Positions 24,885 to 34,300 of a DNA stretch of 64,000 bases are shown one piece after another. Within the stretch, counting starts at the first letter, position 1. Every line of letters begins with the position of its first letter. This DNA comes from Synechococcus sp. CS-1329 (GTDB lineage: Bacteria > Cyanobacteriota > Cyanobacteriia > PCC-6307 > Cyanobiaceae), in contig NZ_JAHLYS010000024.1 of NCBI RefSeq assembly GCF_025128055.1, positions 1-64,000 of the forward strand. The letters are read 5' to 3'. Position numbers and translations under genes: made by a program. Below the pieces are notes generated by a model. The model searched no databases and was not told the DNA's origin. It was given only the letters and a program-made list of their open reading frames with translations.

Positions 24885-25862
24885 ATGGACCTGAACCGCT
24901 CCACCCCACCGGGCCCCTGGGACTGGCGGCCCGCCAGCCCCAGCCGCTGGCAGCAACCCGTGACTCTGGTGCGCCTTGAGGGGCCCGACAGCCTGCGCTT
25001 TCTCCATGGCCAGAGCAGCCAGGACCTGGAGCGGGCCCAGCCCGGCCAGTGCCTGGCCACCTGTTGCCTCACCCCCACCGGGCGGGTGCGCGGCCTGGCC
25101 GAAGTGCTGGTGGACGCCAGCGGGGCCTGGCTGGTGATCACCGCCGGCGATGGGGCCGCCATCCACCAGGCCCTCGACCGGGTGCTCTTCCCCGCCGATC
25201 AGGTGAATCTGGGGCCGCTGCTGGCCGGAACGCTGATCTGCCTGGAGGGCCTGGAGGCCGCCGGATCCCTGGAGGCGCCCGCCACACCTGCCTCGCCTGC
25301 CGCGGGCTGGTCCCTGCCCGGTCAGCGGCTGGTGCTCAGGGAGGACGAAGAGCTCCCCGCTGAGCTGGAGGCCCTTCCGGCCCTGGGGCCGATCGAGAGC
25401 GAGCGCTGGCGCCTCAGCCAGGGGCGAGCGCTGGCCCCCCATGAAATCAGCGATGAGGTGAACCCCTTCGAGATCGGTGTGGCGGATCGGGTCAGCCTGA
25501 GCAAGGGCTGCTACGTGGGACAGGAAACCCTGGCCAAGCTGGCCACCTACGACGGCGTCAAGCAACAACTGCGGCGCTGGTGCTGGGCGGAGCCGGCCGC
25601 AGGCAGCGCCAGCGACGGGCCAGCTCCGCTGCCGGGGGCGGTGCTGCGCACCCCCAGTGGTGAGCGGGCCGGGCGGATCACCTCCAGCCTGCGGCTGAAC
25701 GCCGGGCCCGATGGCACCAGCCTCTGGCTGGGGCTGGCCCTGGTGCGGCGTCAGGCGCTGCTGGAACCACTGCTGCTGACTGGCGAGGGGATCGGCCTGG
25801 AGATCTCCGAGCCCACGGGAGTGGTGGCACCACCGGTGGGAGCTGGCGGCGCGGCGTCCTGA
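24885..25862 (+). CDS. ygfZ: Folate-binding protein YgfZ (Fe-S cluster assembly)
   Basis: A 325-residue GcvT-like protein. The family signature KGCYVGQE is present (SKGCYVGQETLAKL, about residue 206), with the cysteine known to be important in YgfZ/IBA57. The N-terminal RFLHGQSSQDLE and TPTGRV also match. It helps maintain 4Fe-4S proteins using tetrahydrofolate. Its last 112 bases overlap the convergent nuclease gene. Confidence 0.88.
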   Translation: MDLNRSTPPGPWDWRPASPSRWQQPVTLVRLEGPDSLRFLHGQSSQDLERAQPGQCLATCCLTPTGRVRGLAEVLVDASGAWLVITAGDGAAIHQALDRVLFPADQVNLGPLLAGTLICLEGLEAAGSLEAPATPASPAAGWSLPGQRLVLREDEELPAELEALPALGPIESERWRLSQGRALAPHEISDEVNPFEIGVADRVSLSKGCYVGQETLAKLATYDGVKQQLRRWCWAEPAAGSASDGPAPLPGAVLRTPSGERAGRITSSLRLNAGPDGTSLWLGLALVRRQALLEPLLLTGEGIGLEISEPTGVVAPPVGAGGAAS

Positions 25863-27343
25863 GTGAGCAGCCAGCGGGCCACCGCCCAGGTGGCCAGGCC
25901 GTCGTCGTGGTTGTAGCGGAAGATCCGGCGCAGGCCATGGAGGCTGCCCCGGCCCTCCGGAGTGCCATCCCCCCGCCACTGGCGCCACCAGAGCAGGCAG
26001 CGGGCGCCATCCACCCCCTTCTGGCTCCAGGCAAAGCCCAGCCAGCCCGCCACCGCCTTGAGGCCGTAGCTGTTCACCGGCAGCAGCCAGTGGCGTCGCA
26101 GCCGCTGGTGCAGGTCCACCAGGCGCTTGCGCAACGCCGCCAGCTCCCGCTCGCTGGCCCCCTGGCGCTGGGCCAGACGCACCAGCGCAATCGATTCAGT
26201 TTCGCCGTAGTGGAGCAGGGGCCAATCAGAAGGGGTGGCCGCCAGCAACCGGCGCAGACGCTGCCAGAGCCTGGCCTCGCCGTGCTCATGCAGGGCCAGC
26301 AGCGGCCTGTAGCGGCCGATGTCAGCCGCCTGCCCCTCGGGCCAGCGGCCATCGCCCCCCCGCTCGATGCGCAGGAAGCCATGCAGGAAGTCGTCGCGGG
26401 CGTCGGGGTCGGATTCGATGTCGTAGACGAGCACCCCGCTGGCGCCCGCCAGCTCGGGCAGGGCGGAGATCGGTTGGTGGGGCTCCGGCGGCAGGCGCAG
26501 GGGTTCCCCCCGCTGCTGCACGCGGGCCTGGGCCACCAGCCGCGCCGCCACCTCGCGGTGCTGCTCCCCGTGCACCTCCAGGGCATCGGCGAGGGCTTCG
26601 GGGTCGGCCGCGGCCAGGGCACTGAGCTGGGGCAGGCCCAGCTCGATCAGCAGCTCCCGCCGCTTGGCGCCGATGCCGCTCACCTCGCTGAGGTGGCCCT
26701 GCAGGGCGGCTTCGCGGTCGCAGAGGCCGCGCCAGGAGCAGAGCACACACTTCTTGCGGTCGCTCACCAGTGGCGGCGGCTGGGAGCGGGCCAGGTCTGC
26801 CGCCACTTTGGGCAGGGCCTCCTCCAGCTGGCGCTGCAGACCCTCCCCCAGCGCCAGCCGTTCCCGCTCCAGCCGCCCGGGCCCCGTCGCCACCACCAGG
26901 CCATGGCTGACCGCCCCCTGCTGCCAGCCCGAGAGCAACGTTCCCCAGAGGCCCATCACCAACCGGTGCTCGCGGGTGAGCCTTCGGCCCTGACGGGCCA
27001 TCACCGGCTGGTAGGCGTAGGCCCCCCAGCGGCTCTCACCACTGCAGCGCTGCAGCAGCGGTGGGTGGGCCTCCAGCTCCAGGCCGGCGGGGCCCCGGCC
27101 CTTGAGACGCACACCCACCACCGCCGGGGCACCGGCAGCGCAGGCGGCTTCCCTGGCCAGCGGCTGCCGCTCCAGCAAGCTCACGAAACAGCGCTGCTGA
27201 TCGTCGAGCTGGAGGGCCCGGTGGGCGCTCCACAGCCGCTGGCCCTGATCCCCATGGCGATCGAGCCAGGCACGGCGCCGACAGCGCAGCCAGCTGCGCA
27301 GCAACCGGTCGCTCACCAGCCGGTTGGACGGTTCAGCAGACAT
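25751..27343 (-). CDS. TM0106-family RecB-like nuclease
   Basis: A 530-residue protein of the TM0106 type. An N-terminal RecB/Cas4-like region carries a cysteine in LRCRRRAW and a cluster CVLCSWRGLC near residue 200, plausibly four ligands of a 4Fe-4S cluster. A helix-hairpin-helix follows (GHLSEVSGIGAKRRELLIEL). The C-terminal half opens with VLVYDIESDPDARDDF, an RNase H-like exonuclease motif. The role is unknown; DNA repair or processing is inferred. Convergent overlap with ygfZ. Confidence 0.8.
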   Translation of the reverse strand: MSAEPSNRLVSDRLLRSWLRCRRRAWLDRHGDQGQRLWSAHRALQLDDQQRCFVSLLERQPLAREAACAAGAPAVVGVRLKGRGPAGLELEAHPPLLQRCSGESRWGAYAYQPVMARQGRRLTREHRLVMGLWGTLLSGWQQGAVSHGLVVATGPGRLERERLALGEGLQRQLEEALPKVAADLARSQPPPLVSDRKKCVLCSWRGLCDREAALQGHLSEVSGIGAKRRELLIELGLPQLSALAAADPEALADALEVHGEQHREVAARLVAQARVQQRGEPLRLPPEPHQPISALPELAGASGVLVYDIESDPDARDDFLHGFLRIERGGDGRWPEGQAADIGRYRPLLALHEHGEARLWQRLRRLLAATPSDWPLLHYGETESIALVRLAQRQGASERELAALRKRLVDLHQRLRRHWLLPVNSYGLKAVAGWLGFAWSQKGVDGARCLLWWRQWRGDGTPEGRGSLHGLRRIFRYNHDDGLATWAVARWLLTQDAAPPAPTGGATTPVGSEISRPIPSPVSSSGSSSA

Positions 27344-27445
27344 GGCGGCAGGCTACGGCGGACAGTGGCCTGCCGCCAGGCCGGCACCCGCTGAACCCCA
27401 GGCAGGGCGGCCTGCTGCTACGAGCTACTCAACCCCGCTGAGCCC

Positions 27446-28966
27446 ATGGCGTCTGCCCCCCTGCCCCTGGAACCCAGCCCGATCAAATTCGGCACCGACG
27501 GCTGGCGCGGCATCCTTGGCGTCGATGTGACGCTGGAGCGCCTGCTGGTGGTGGCCGCGGCCGCGGCCCGCGAACTGGAACGCGCCGCGCCGGCGCAACT
27601 CAGCAGCCGCGAGGTGGTGATCGGCTACGACCGCCGCTTCCTGGCACCGGAGCTGGCCGAAGCCATCGCCAGCGCCGTGCGCGGCGCCGATCTCGAGCCG
27701 GTGCTCACCGATTCGGCCGTGCCCACCCCCGCCTGCAGCTGGGCGGTGGTGGAGCGGGGCGCCCTCGGGGCTCTGGTGATCACCGCCAGCCACAACCCCC
27801 CCGAGTGGATCGGCCTGAAGATCAAGGGCCATTTCGGCGGCTCGGTGGAGGAGTCCTTCACCGCCGCTGTGGAGAGGCGCCTGGAGGCGGGGGGGCTCAG
27901 CGTGCCCATCCCGGGCGACACCCCGCGCCTCGATGGCTGGGGCGGCTACCTGGCGGGTCTGAGCCAGCTGGTGGACACAGGCGCCCTGCGCCTTGGGCTG
28001 GAGTCGATGGGTCTGCGGGTGATCGTGGATCCCATGCACGGCTCGGCCGCCGGGGGATTGCCGGCCCTGCTGGGGGCCGGAGCACAGAGCGGATCACAGA
28101 GCGGTGAGGGAGGCGCCGGTGGCGCAGCCGAGGGCTCAGGCGAGGGCTGCATCGAGGAGATCCGCTCCTGGCGTGATCCGCTCTTCGGTGGCCATCCGCC
28201 CGAGCCGCTGGCGCCCTACCTGCAGGAGCTGATCGCCGCGGTGCGGGCCAGCGCTGAGGCCGGCCGACCGGCTGTGGGGATCGTCTTCGATGGCGACGGC
28301 GACCGCATCGCCGCGATCGACGAGCGCGGCCGCTACTGCAGCACCCAGCTGCTGATGCCCCTGCTGATTGATCACCTGGCCCGAGCTCGGCAACTGCCGG
28401 GAGCGGTGATCAAGACCGTGAGTGGCTCCGACCTGATGCAGCTGGTGGCCGAGGGGCTGGGGCGAGCGGTGATCGAGAAGCCCGTGGGCTTCAAGTACAT
28501 CGCCACGGAAATGCTCGCCGGCGGGGTGCTGGTGGGCGGCGAGGAATCGGGCGGCGTGGGCTTCGGCATGCACCTGCCCGAACGGGATGCCCTCTTCGCC
28601 GCCCTGCTGGTGCTGGAGGCGCTCGTGGAAGGCGGCCTGCCCCTGGGCGAGCGCCTCGATCGGCTCCAGGCCGCCCACGGCGGCGCCAGCGCCTACGACC
28701 GGCTCGACCTGCGCCTGCGGGACATGGCCAGCCGCGAGCGGCTGGAGCACCAGCTGGCCCAGGAGCCCCCCACCAGCGTGGCCGGCTGGCCGGTGCAGGA
28801 GGTGGTGAGCACCGATGGGGTGAAACTGCGCCTCGGCCCCAGCCACTGGCTGATGCTGCGCTTCTCCGGCACCGAACCGCTGCTGAGGCTCTACAGCGAG
28901 GCCCCCAGCGGGGAGCGGGTGGCGGAGATCCTGGCCTGGGCCCGTCAGTTCGCCGAAGCGGCATGA
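27446..28966 (+). CDS. Phosphoglucomutase/phosphomannomutase family enzyme
   Basis: Alpha-D-phosphohexomutase (506 residues) interconverting hexose 1- and 6-phosphates. The four sites are FGTDGWRG at the N-terminus, TASHNPPEW with the phospho-serine, DGDGDR for Mg2+, and GGEESGG for sugar recognition, with RFSGTEPLLRLY for phosphate binding. A glycine/serine-rich insert (about 28080-28145) widens domain 2. Start at ATG 27446. It overlaps rdgB by 4 bases. Confidence 0.92.
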   Translation: MASAPLPLEPSPIKFGTDGWRGILGVDVTLERLLVVAAAAARELERAAPAQLSSREVVIGYDRRFLAPELAEAIASAVRGADLEPVLTDSAVPTPACSWAVVERGALGALVITASHNPPEWIGLKIKGHFGGSVEESFTAAVERRLEAGGLSVPIPGDTPRLDGWGGYLAGLSQLVDTGALRLGLESMGLRVIVDPMHGSAAGGLPALLGAGAQSGSQSGEGGAGGAAEGSGEGCIEEIRSWRDPLFGGHPPEPLAPYLQELIAAVRASAEAGRPAVGIVFDGDGDRIAAIDERGRYCSTQLLMPLLIDHLARARQLPGAVIKTVSGSDLMQLVAEGLGRAVIEKPVGFKYIATEMLAGGVLVGGEESGGVGFGMHLPERDALFAALLVLEALVEGGLPLGERLDRLQAAHGGASAYDRLDLRLRDMASRERLEHQLAQEPPTSVAGWPVQEVVSTDGVKLRLGPSHWLMLRFSGTEPLLRLYSEAPSGERVAEILAWARQFAEAA

Positions 28967-29589
28967 GCATCCCCAGCCCCCAGCCGGCCCCGAGGGTGCT
29001 GGTGATCGCCAGCGGCAATGCCGGCAAGATCAGGGAGTTCACGGCTCTGCTGGCCTCGGCGGGCCCGGAGCTCGGCCTGGAGGTGCGTCCCCAGCCCCAG
29101 GGCCTGGAGGTGGAGGAAGACGGCGACAGCTTCGCCGCCAACGCCCGCCTCAAGGCCGAAGCCGTGGCGCGGATCACGGGGCACTGGACCTTGGCCGATG
29201 ATTCCGGATTGAGCGTCGAGGCCCTCGGCGGAGCCCCCGGCATCCACTCCGCCCGCTACGCCAGCTCCGATCCGGAGCGCATCGCCCGGCTGCTGCGGGA
29301 GCTGGCGGGAGAGAGCAACCGGCGGGCGATCTTCACGGCCGCCCTGGCGGTGGCTGATCCCAGTGGTCGGACCATCCTGGAAGTTGAAGGCCACTGCCAG
29401 GGTGAGATCCTGGAGACTCCAAGCGGGGAGGGCGGCTTCGGCTACGACCCACTGTTCCTGGTGGCTGAAACGAGCCTCAGCTTTGCCCAGATGACACCTG
29501 ATCTCAAGCGACGCGTGGGCCACCGCGGCCGGGCCCTCGACGCCCTGCTGCCACCACTGCTGCAGCTCTTCGGCGGGGAGGTGGCTTGA
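28963..29589 (+). CDS. rdgB: XTP/dITP pyrophosphatase
   Basis: House-cleaning nucleotide pyrophosphatase (208 residues) removing XTP and dITP from the pool. Motifs: VIASGNAGKIREF at the N-terminus, LADDSGLSVEALGGAPGIHS in the middle, and EGGFGYDPLFL near residue 155. ATGA overlap with the mutase upstream and TGATG overlap with the HAD gene downstream suggest one transcript. Confidence 0.93.
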   Translation: MSIPSPQPAPRVLVIASGNAGKIREFTALLASAGPELGLEVRPQPQGLEVEEDGDSFAANARLKAEAVARITGHWTLADDSGLSVEALGGAPGIHSARYASSDPERIARLLRELAGESNRRAIFTAALAVADPSGRTILEVEGHCQGEILETPSGEGGFGYDPLFLVAETSLSFAQMTPDLKRRVGHRGRALDALLPPLLQLFGGEVA

Positions 29590-30815
29590 TGGCCAGCCGC
29601 AGGCGAGTGCGGCGGGGTCTGGGCAGGGCGATGGCGGTAGCCAGGGCCGTGGCGGTGGGAAGCCTCCTTGCCCTGGCGGCAGTGAGCCCGTCGATGCCTG
29701 GGTTGGCGGCCCCGCTGAAGACCCCCAGAGCAGCCCCGGCCCTCTCCGCTCAACCCCTCGCTCAACCCCTGCCCTCCTGGCGTGAGGGACCCACCAAGGC
29801 ACGGATCCTGGCCTTCATCGCCAGCGTCAGCCGCGAGGGGGACGCGGCCTATGTGCCACCGGCGGAGCGCATCGCTGTTTTTGACAACGACGGCACGCTC
29901 TGGTCGGAGCAGCCGATGTACGTGCAGCTGGCCTTCGCGATCGAGCGGGCCCGCGCCCTGGTGGCCCAGCAGCCCGAACTGGCCGCCAATCCGGTGCTGG
30001 CTGCGGCGGCCGCGGCCGGGAACGGCGAAGCGGTGCTGACCATGGGCACCAAAGGTCTGCTGGAGCTGGTGACGATCACCCATGCGGGCATGAGCACCGA
30101 GGTGTTCCGCGACCTGGTGCGCGAGTGGCTCGATGGCGCCTGCCACCCCACCTGGAAGCGTCCCTACACCGCGCTCACCTACCAGCCGATGCGGGAGCTG
30201 CTCGACCACATGCGCGCCAACGGCTTTCGCACCTACATCGTCTCCGGTGGCGGCGTGGAGTTCATGCGGGTGTTCGCCGAAGAGGTCTACGGAGTTCCCC
30301 CCGAGCAGGTGATCGGCTCGACCGTGGGCACCCAGTTCAGCCGCCGGGCCGGCCGCCCGGTGATCCTGCGCAAGCCCGAGCTGCAGGTGGTCAACGATCA
30401 GGCGATCAAACCGGTGATGATCGAGCAGGTGATCGGCCGCAGGCCCATCGCCGCCTTCGGCAACTCCGATGGCGATTTCGAGATGCTCGAGTGGACCACC
30501 AGCCAGCCCGGTTCACGGCTGGGGGTGATCATTCACCACGACGATCCGGAGCGGGAGGTGGCCTACGACAGCCCATCCGCCTTCGGTCGCCTCGATCGAG
30601 CGCTGCGGGAGGCGCCGCGGCGGGGCTGGTCGGTGGTGTCGATGCGCGACGACTGGAGCCAGGTGTTCGCTGCCCCCGCAGCCCCTGGCGATTCAGCCGG
30701 AGCCGGGGGAGCCAACCGCTGCGCGGGTGGCACTGGGCAGCTCCCCGAACAGCCGGCTGTAGTCCCGGGCGAAATGCCCCGGGTTGAGGAAGCCCCAGCT
30801 GGCCGCCAGCCCTGA
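29589..30815 (+). CDS. Secreted HAD-family phosphatase
   Basis: A 408-residue protein from ATG 29589 (a TTG lies one codon upstream). A basic signal peptide (MAVARAVAVGSLLALAAVSP) directs export. The HAD nucleophile motif is AVFDNDGTLW, motif II lies in TYIVSGGGVEFM, and the acidic motif is AAFGNSDGDFEML; the layout resembles subfamily IB, as in phosphoserine phosphatase. The last 40 residues overlap the convergent AraC gene and are low-complexity. Substrate unknown; a periplasmic phosphoester is plausible. Confidence 0.8.
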   Translation: MASRRRVRRGLGRAMAVARAVAVGSLLALAAVSPSMPGLAAPLKTPRAAPALSAQPLAQPLPSWREGPTKARILAFIASVSREGDAAYVPPAERIAVFDNDGTLWSEQPMYVQLAFAIERARALVAQQPELAANPVLAAAAAAGNGEAVLTMGTKGLLELVTITHAGMSTEVFRDLVREWLDGACHPTWKRPYTALTYQPMRELLDHMRANGFRTYIVSGGGVEFMRVFAEEVYGVPPEQVIGSTVGTQFSRRAGRPVILRKPELQVVNDQAIKPVMIEQVIGRRPIAAFGNSDGDFEMLEWTTSQPGSRLGVIIHHDDPEREVAYDSPSAFGRLDRALREAPRRGWSVVSMRDDWSQVFAAPAAPGDSAGAGGANRCAGGTGQLPEQPAVVPGEMPRVEEAPAGRQP

Positions 30816-31673
30816 GATCGTCACCGTGTCCGGGCCCGCCCCCAGCAGCGCCCGGCGCACCCCATGCAGCCGCTGCAGCTTGAAATAGGCCATCGGGCCG
30901 AGGCCCAGGTGCTCCTGGAATCCCTGGATCAAGCAGCGCCGCCCCACATGCACCTGCTGGCAGAGGGTCTCCAGGCTGATCGGCTCCTCGGGATGGTCCA
31001 TCACCCAGTCCTGCAGCTGCTTGACCAGGGCGATCCGGGCCGGGGGCCGGGTCGGGGCGCCCTGCAGCTCCAGGCCGTGGCCCAGGGCCTCCGCCAGCAG
31101 GGGCATCAGGGCGCCCTCGGGCCTGCCTGGAAGCGGTGGCGGCGGCCCCGCCCCCACGATGAACTGCCCCTCCCGAAACGACAAGGCGTTGAGCAGGTGC
31201 CCTCTGAGCGCAACCCGGTGGTGGGTGGCGATGGGCAGGAGGTTGGCGCGGAAGGGGGCCGTCTCCAGGTCGAGGCCGCCCGGGCCATCGCTCCAGGGCG
31301 TCAGGCTGGTGGGCTCCAGCAGCAGCAGCGCCAGGTCCATCCGCTCGGGAGTGGAGAGGTGCACCTCCCCGCGGGGATCGAGCCCGAAGAGCACCTCGGC
31401 GCCGATACGCGTTCCGTGGGCCCGCAGGGGCAGCGCGCTGCTGTGGGGGTGCAGGCTCAGGGCGATCATCCGCTGATCCCGAGGTTTGCCGCCCGCCACA
31501 TGCAGGCGACGGTTGGCCTGGAGGCGCAGCAACCGCAACGGCCCAAGACGGCTGAAGAACAGGCTGCCGTTGAGACGGCCGTTGGAGAGCTGGCTCAGCC
31601 GCAGATCAAGCCCAGCGCTCCGCAACTGGGTTTCCAGCTGTTCGACGGCCTCAAACCTCTGGGCCGGGGCCAT
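30693..31673 (-). CDS. AraC-family transcriptional regulator
   Basis: A 326-residue regulator. The C-terminal domain has two helix-turn-helix units: ISLETLCQQVHVGRRCLIQG, then the second around ISGLAASWGFLNPGHFARDY with the family ending FGELPS. The N-terminal 200 residues are a sensor domain without recognisable binding motif. ATG at 31673 was chosen; upstream codons cross the promoter. Divergent from the arylsulfatase across 85 bases, so it likely controls that gene and perhaps itself. Confidence 0.85.
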   Translation of the reverse strand: MAPAQRFEAVEQLETQLRSAGLDLRLSQLSNGRLNGSLFFSRLGPLRLLRLQANRRLHVAGGKPRDQRMIALSLHPHSSALPLRAHGTRIGAEVLFGLDPRGEVHLSTPERMDLALLLLEPTSLTPWSDGPGGLDLETAPFRANLLPIATHHRVALRGHLLNALSFREGQFIVGAGPPPPLPGRPEGALMPLLAEALGHGLELQGAPTRPPARIALVKQLQDWVMDHPEEPISLETLCQQVHVGRRCLIQGFQEHLGLGPMAYFKLQRLHGVRRALLGAGPDTVTISGLAASWGFLNPGHFARDYSRLFGELPSATRAAVGSPGSG

Positions 31674-31758
31674 CGGCGCTTGCACTTTCTGAGTGGGCTC
31701 ACACTGCCATGGGCGGCATGTTGAGGAAGAGTTCACCTGCGCGACGACCCCGCCTCCC

Positions 31759-33261
31759 ATGCCCAACGGAAAGCCCAACGTCCTGATCCTCTGGGGCGAC
31801 GACATCGGCCAGAGCAACCTGAGCTGTTACAGCGACGGCCTGATGGGGTACCAGACCCCGAACATCGACCGCGTCGCCAAGGAGGGCGCCAAGTTCATTC
31901 ACTACTACGCCGAGCAGAGCTGCACCGCCGGCCGCGCCGCCTTCATCTCCGGCCAGAGCGTGCTCCGCACCGGCCTCAGCAAGGTGGGCCTGCCCGGCGC
32001 CAAGGTGGGCTATCAGGACGAAGACCCCACCATCGCCGAGCTGCTCAAGCCCCAGGGCTACCGCACGGGTCAGTTCGGCAAAAACCACTTCGGGGATCGG
32101 GATGAATATCTGCCGACGATGCACGGCTTCGATGAGTTCTTCGGCAACCTGTATCACCTGAACGCCGAAGAAGAACCTGAGCTGCGCGACTATCCCCCCG
32201 AAGCTGACTACCCCAACTTCAAGAAGAATTTCGGACCCCGCGGCGTGTTGCACTGCTGGGCCAATGGCGACGGCACCCAGCGCATCGAGAACACCGGCCC
32301 GCTGACCAAGAAGCGGATGGAGACGGCCGACGAAGAGTTCATGAAGGAGGCCAAGCGCTTCATCAAGGACGCGGTGGCTTCCGGGGAGCCGTTCTTCGTG
32401 TGGTTCAACACCACCCACATGCACTTCCGCACCCATGCCAGGCCCCAGGATGTCGGCCAGTCAGGGCGGTGGCAATCGGTCTACCACGACGTGATGATCT
32501 ATCACGACAACTGCATCGGTGAGATGCTCGACCTGGTGGACGAGCTGGGCATCAGCGACGACACGATCGTGATGTACAGCACTGATAACGGTCCGCACAT
32601 GAACAGCTGGCCCGATGCCGGCATGACCCCCTTCCGCAACGAGAAGAACTCCAACTGGGAAGGGGCCTACCGGGTACCCTGCCTGGTGCGCTGGCCCGGC
32701 CAGATCGAGCCCGGCAGCCTGTTCACCGGCATCGTCAGCCACCTCGACTGGCTGCCCACGCTGCTGGCGGCCGCCGGTGAACCGGACATCAAGCAGAAGT
32801 GCCTGGAGGGCCACCAGGTGGGCAACAAGACCTTCAAGGTGCACCTGGATGGCTACAACATGCTCGACTACTGGACCGGCAAAACCGACACCAGCCCGCG
32901 GATAGATTTCTTCTACTTCTCCGACGACGGCGATCTCACGGCGCTGCGTTACGACAACTGGAAGTTCGTGTTCATGGAGCAGCGCGCCGTCGGCACGCTG
33001 CAGATCTGGCTGGAGCCTTTCACTGTGTTGCGCGTCCCCAAGATCTTCAACCTGCTCACCGATCCCTACGAGCGGGCCGACATCACCTCCAACACCTACT
33101 TTGACTGGCTGATGGACCATGTCTTCCTACTGGTTCCAGCTCAGGCGAGGGTGGCCCAGGCCCTGGAAACCCTCAGGGCCTTCCCGCCGCGCCAGAAGGC
33201 GGCCAGCTTCACGGTGAGCGATGCGATCGAGAAGATGACGGCCACCCTCGGCAGCTCCTGA
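31759..33261 (+). CDS. Arylsulfatase (Cys-type sulfatase)
   Basis: A 500-residue sulfatase hydrolysing organic sulfate esters. The signature SCTAGRAAF (about residue 53) has the C-x-A-x-R core whose cysteine becomes formylglycine. Metal and substrate residues are also seen: WGDDIGQSN near the N-terminus, GKNHFGD, NTTHMHF, and STDNGPH. No signal peptide is visible from ATG 31759, so the enzyme appears cytoplasmic unless the in-frame upstream stretch is translated. Its maturase is the next gene, 7 bases downstream. Confidence 0.92.
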   Translation: MPNGKPNVLILWGDDIGQSNLSCYSDGLMGYQTPNIDRVAKEGAKFIHYYAEQSCTAGRAAFISGQSVLRTGLSKVGLPGAKVGYQDEDPTIAELLKPQGYRTGQFGKNHFGDRDEYLPTMHGFDEFFGNLYHLNAEEEPELRDYPPEADYPNFKKNFGPRGVLHCWANGDGTQRIENTGPLTKKRMETADEEFMKEAKRFIKDAVASGEPFFVWFNTTHMHFRTHARPQDVGQSGRWQSVYHDVMIYHDNCIGEMLDLVDELGISDDTIVMYSTDNGPHMNSWPDAGMTPFRNEKNSNWEGAYRVPCLVRWPGQIEPGSLFTGIVSHLDWLPTLLAAAGEPDIKQKCLEGHQVGNKTFKVHLDGYNMLDYWTGKTDTSPRIDFFYFSDDGDLTALRYDNWKFVFMEQRAVGTLQIWLEPFTVLRVPKIFNLLTDPYERADITSNTYFDWLMDHVFLLVPAQARVAQALETLRAFPPRQKAASFTVSDAIEKMTATLGSS

Positions 33262-33268
33262 CGATCCG

Positions 33269-34300
33269 ATGCCGCCCGCTCCCCTGTCTCGTCCCAGTCC
33301 AGCCCCTCAGGCCCTGAGGCCTCCGGGGCGTCCGCCGGCTCGGGACATGGCCTGGATTCCCGGCGGCAGCTTTTCGATGGGCTCCGATGCCCACTACCCG
33401 GAGGAGGCCCCAGCCCACCGGGTGGTGCTGGATGGCTTCTGGATCGATCGCAGCCCGGTCACCAACGCCCAGTTCCGCAAGTTCGTCAAGGCCACGGGTC
33501 ATGTGACCCTGGCCGAGCGTCCGGCGGATCCGGCGGCCTATCCCGGCGCCCTGCCGGAGCTGCTGGTGCCGAGTTCGATCGTCTTCGTGCCGCCGCCGGG
33601 GCCCCTCAGTACCGGTGATCCCTACCGCTGGTGGCAGTACCTGCCCGGTGCCAACTGGCGACACCCGGAAGGACCGGGCAGCTCGATCAAGACCCGCGAG
33701 CACCATCCTGTGGTGCATGTGGCCCACGAGGATGCTCTGGCCTATGCCGCGTGGGCCGGCAAGCAACTGCCCAGCGAGGCGGAGTGGGAGCGGGCCGCCC
33801 GCGGCGGTATGGAGGGGATTGAATTCGCCTGGGGGGAGGAGCTCCATCCCGGCGGGCGGCCGATGGCCAACACCTTCCAGGGGGACTTCCCCCACCACAA
33901 CAGCCTCCTGGATGGCTGGGAGCGCACCTCGCCGGTGGGAACCTTCCCGGCCAATGGATACGGCCTGCTCGACATGATCGGCAACGTCTGGGAGTGGACC
34001 GACGACTGGTACGCCGGCCATGGCGCCACCGTGGCGGCCCACAAGCAGGCGGGGGGCTGCTGCACGATCGAGTCCCCCCGGGGGACCTCGCGGCAAGCGA
34101 GCATCGACACCAGCTCCCAGCACGGCACCATCCCCCGCAAGGTGGTGAAGGGCGGCTCCTTCCTCTGCGCCCCCAGCTACTGCCGCCGCTACCGGCCCGC
34201 GGCCCGCATGGCCCAGGGCCTCGACACCTCCACCTGCCACATGGGCTTCCGTTGCCTGGTGCGGCCGCCCGTGGCCTCCCCTCCCCCCTCCCAGCCATGA
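33269..34300 (+). CDS. Formylglycine-generating enzyme
   Basis: A 343-residue copper-dependent oxidase that converts the sulfatase cysteine to formylglycine. It has the FGE fold opening MAWIPGGSFSMGSD, VTNAQFRKF, PSEAEWERAARGG and NVWEWTDDWY. The two active cysteines are in LCAPSYCRRYRPAAR (C-x4-C, as in characterised FGEs), with the ending MGFRC. A Pro-rich lead of 25 residues precedes the domain. It directly follows the sulfatase and is coupled to the DUF1622 gene by ATGA. Confidence 0.93.
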   Translation: MPPAPLSRPSPAPQALRPPGRPPARDMAWIPGGSFSMGSDAHYPEEAPAHRVVLDGFWIDRSPVTNAQFRKFVKATGHVTLAERPADPAAYPGALPELLVPSSIVFVPPPGPLSTGDPYRWWQYLPGANWRHPEGPGSSIKTREHHPVVHVAHEDALAYAAWAGKQLPSEAEWERAARGGMEGIEFAWGEELHPGGRPMANTFQGDFPHHNSLLDGWERTSPVGTFPANGYGLLDMIGNVWEWTDDWYAGHGATVAAHKQAGGCCTIESPRGTSRQASIDTSSQHGTIPRKVVKGGSFLCAPSYCRRYRPAARMAQGLDTSTCHMGFRCLVRPPVASPPPSQP

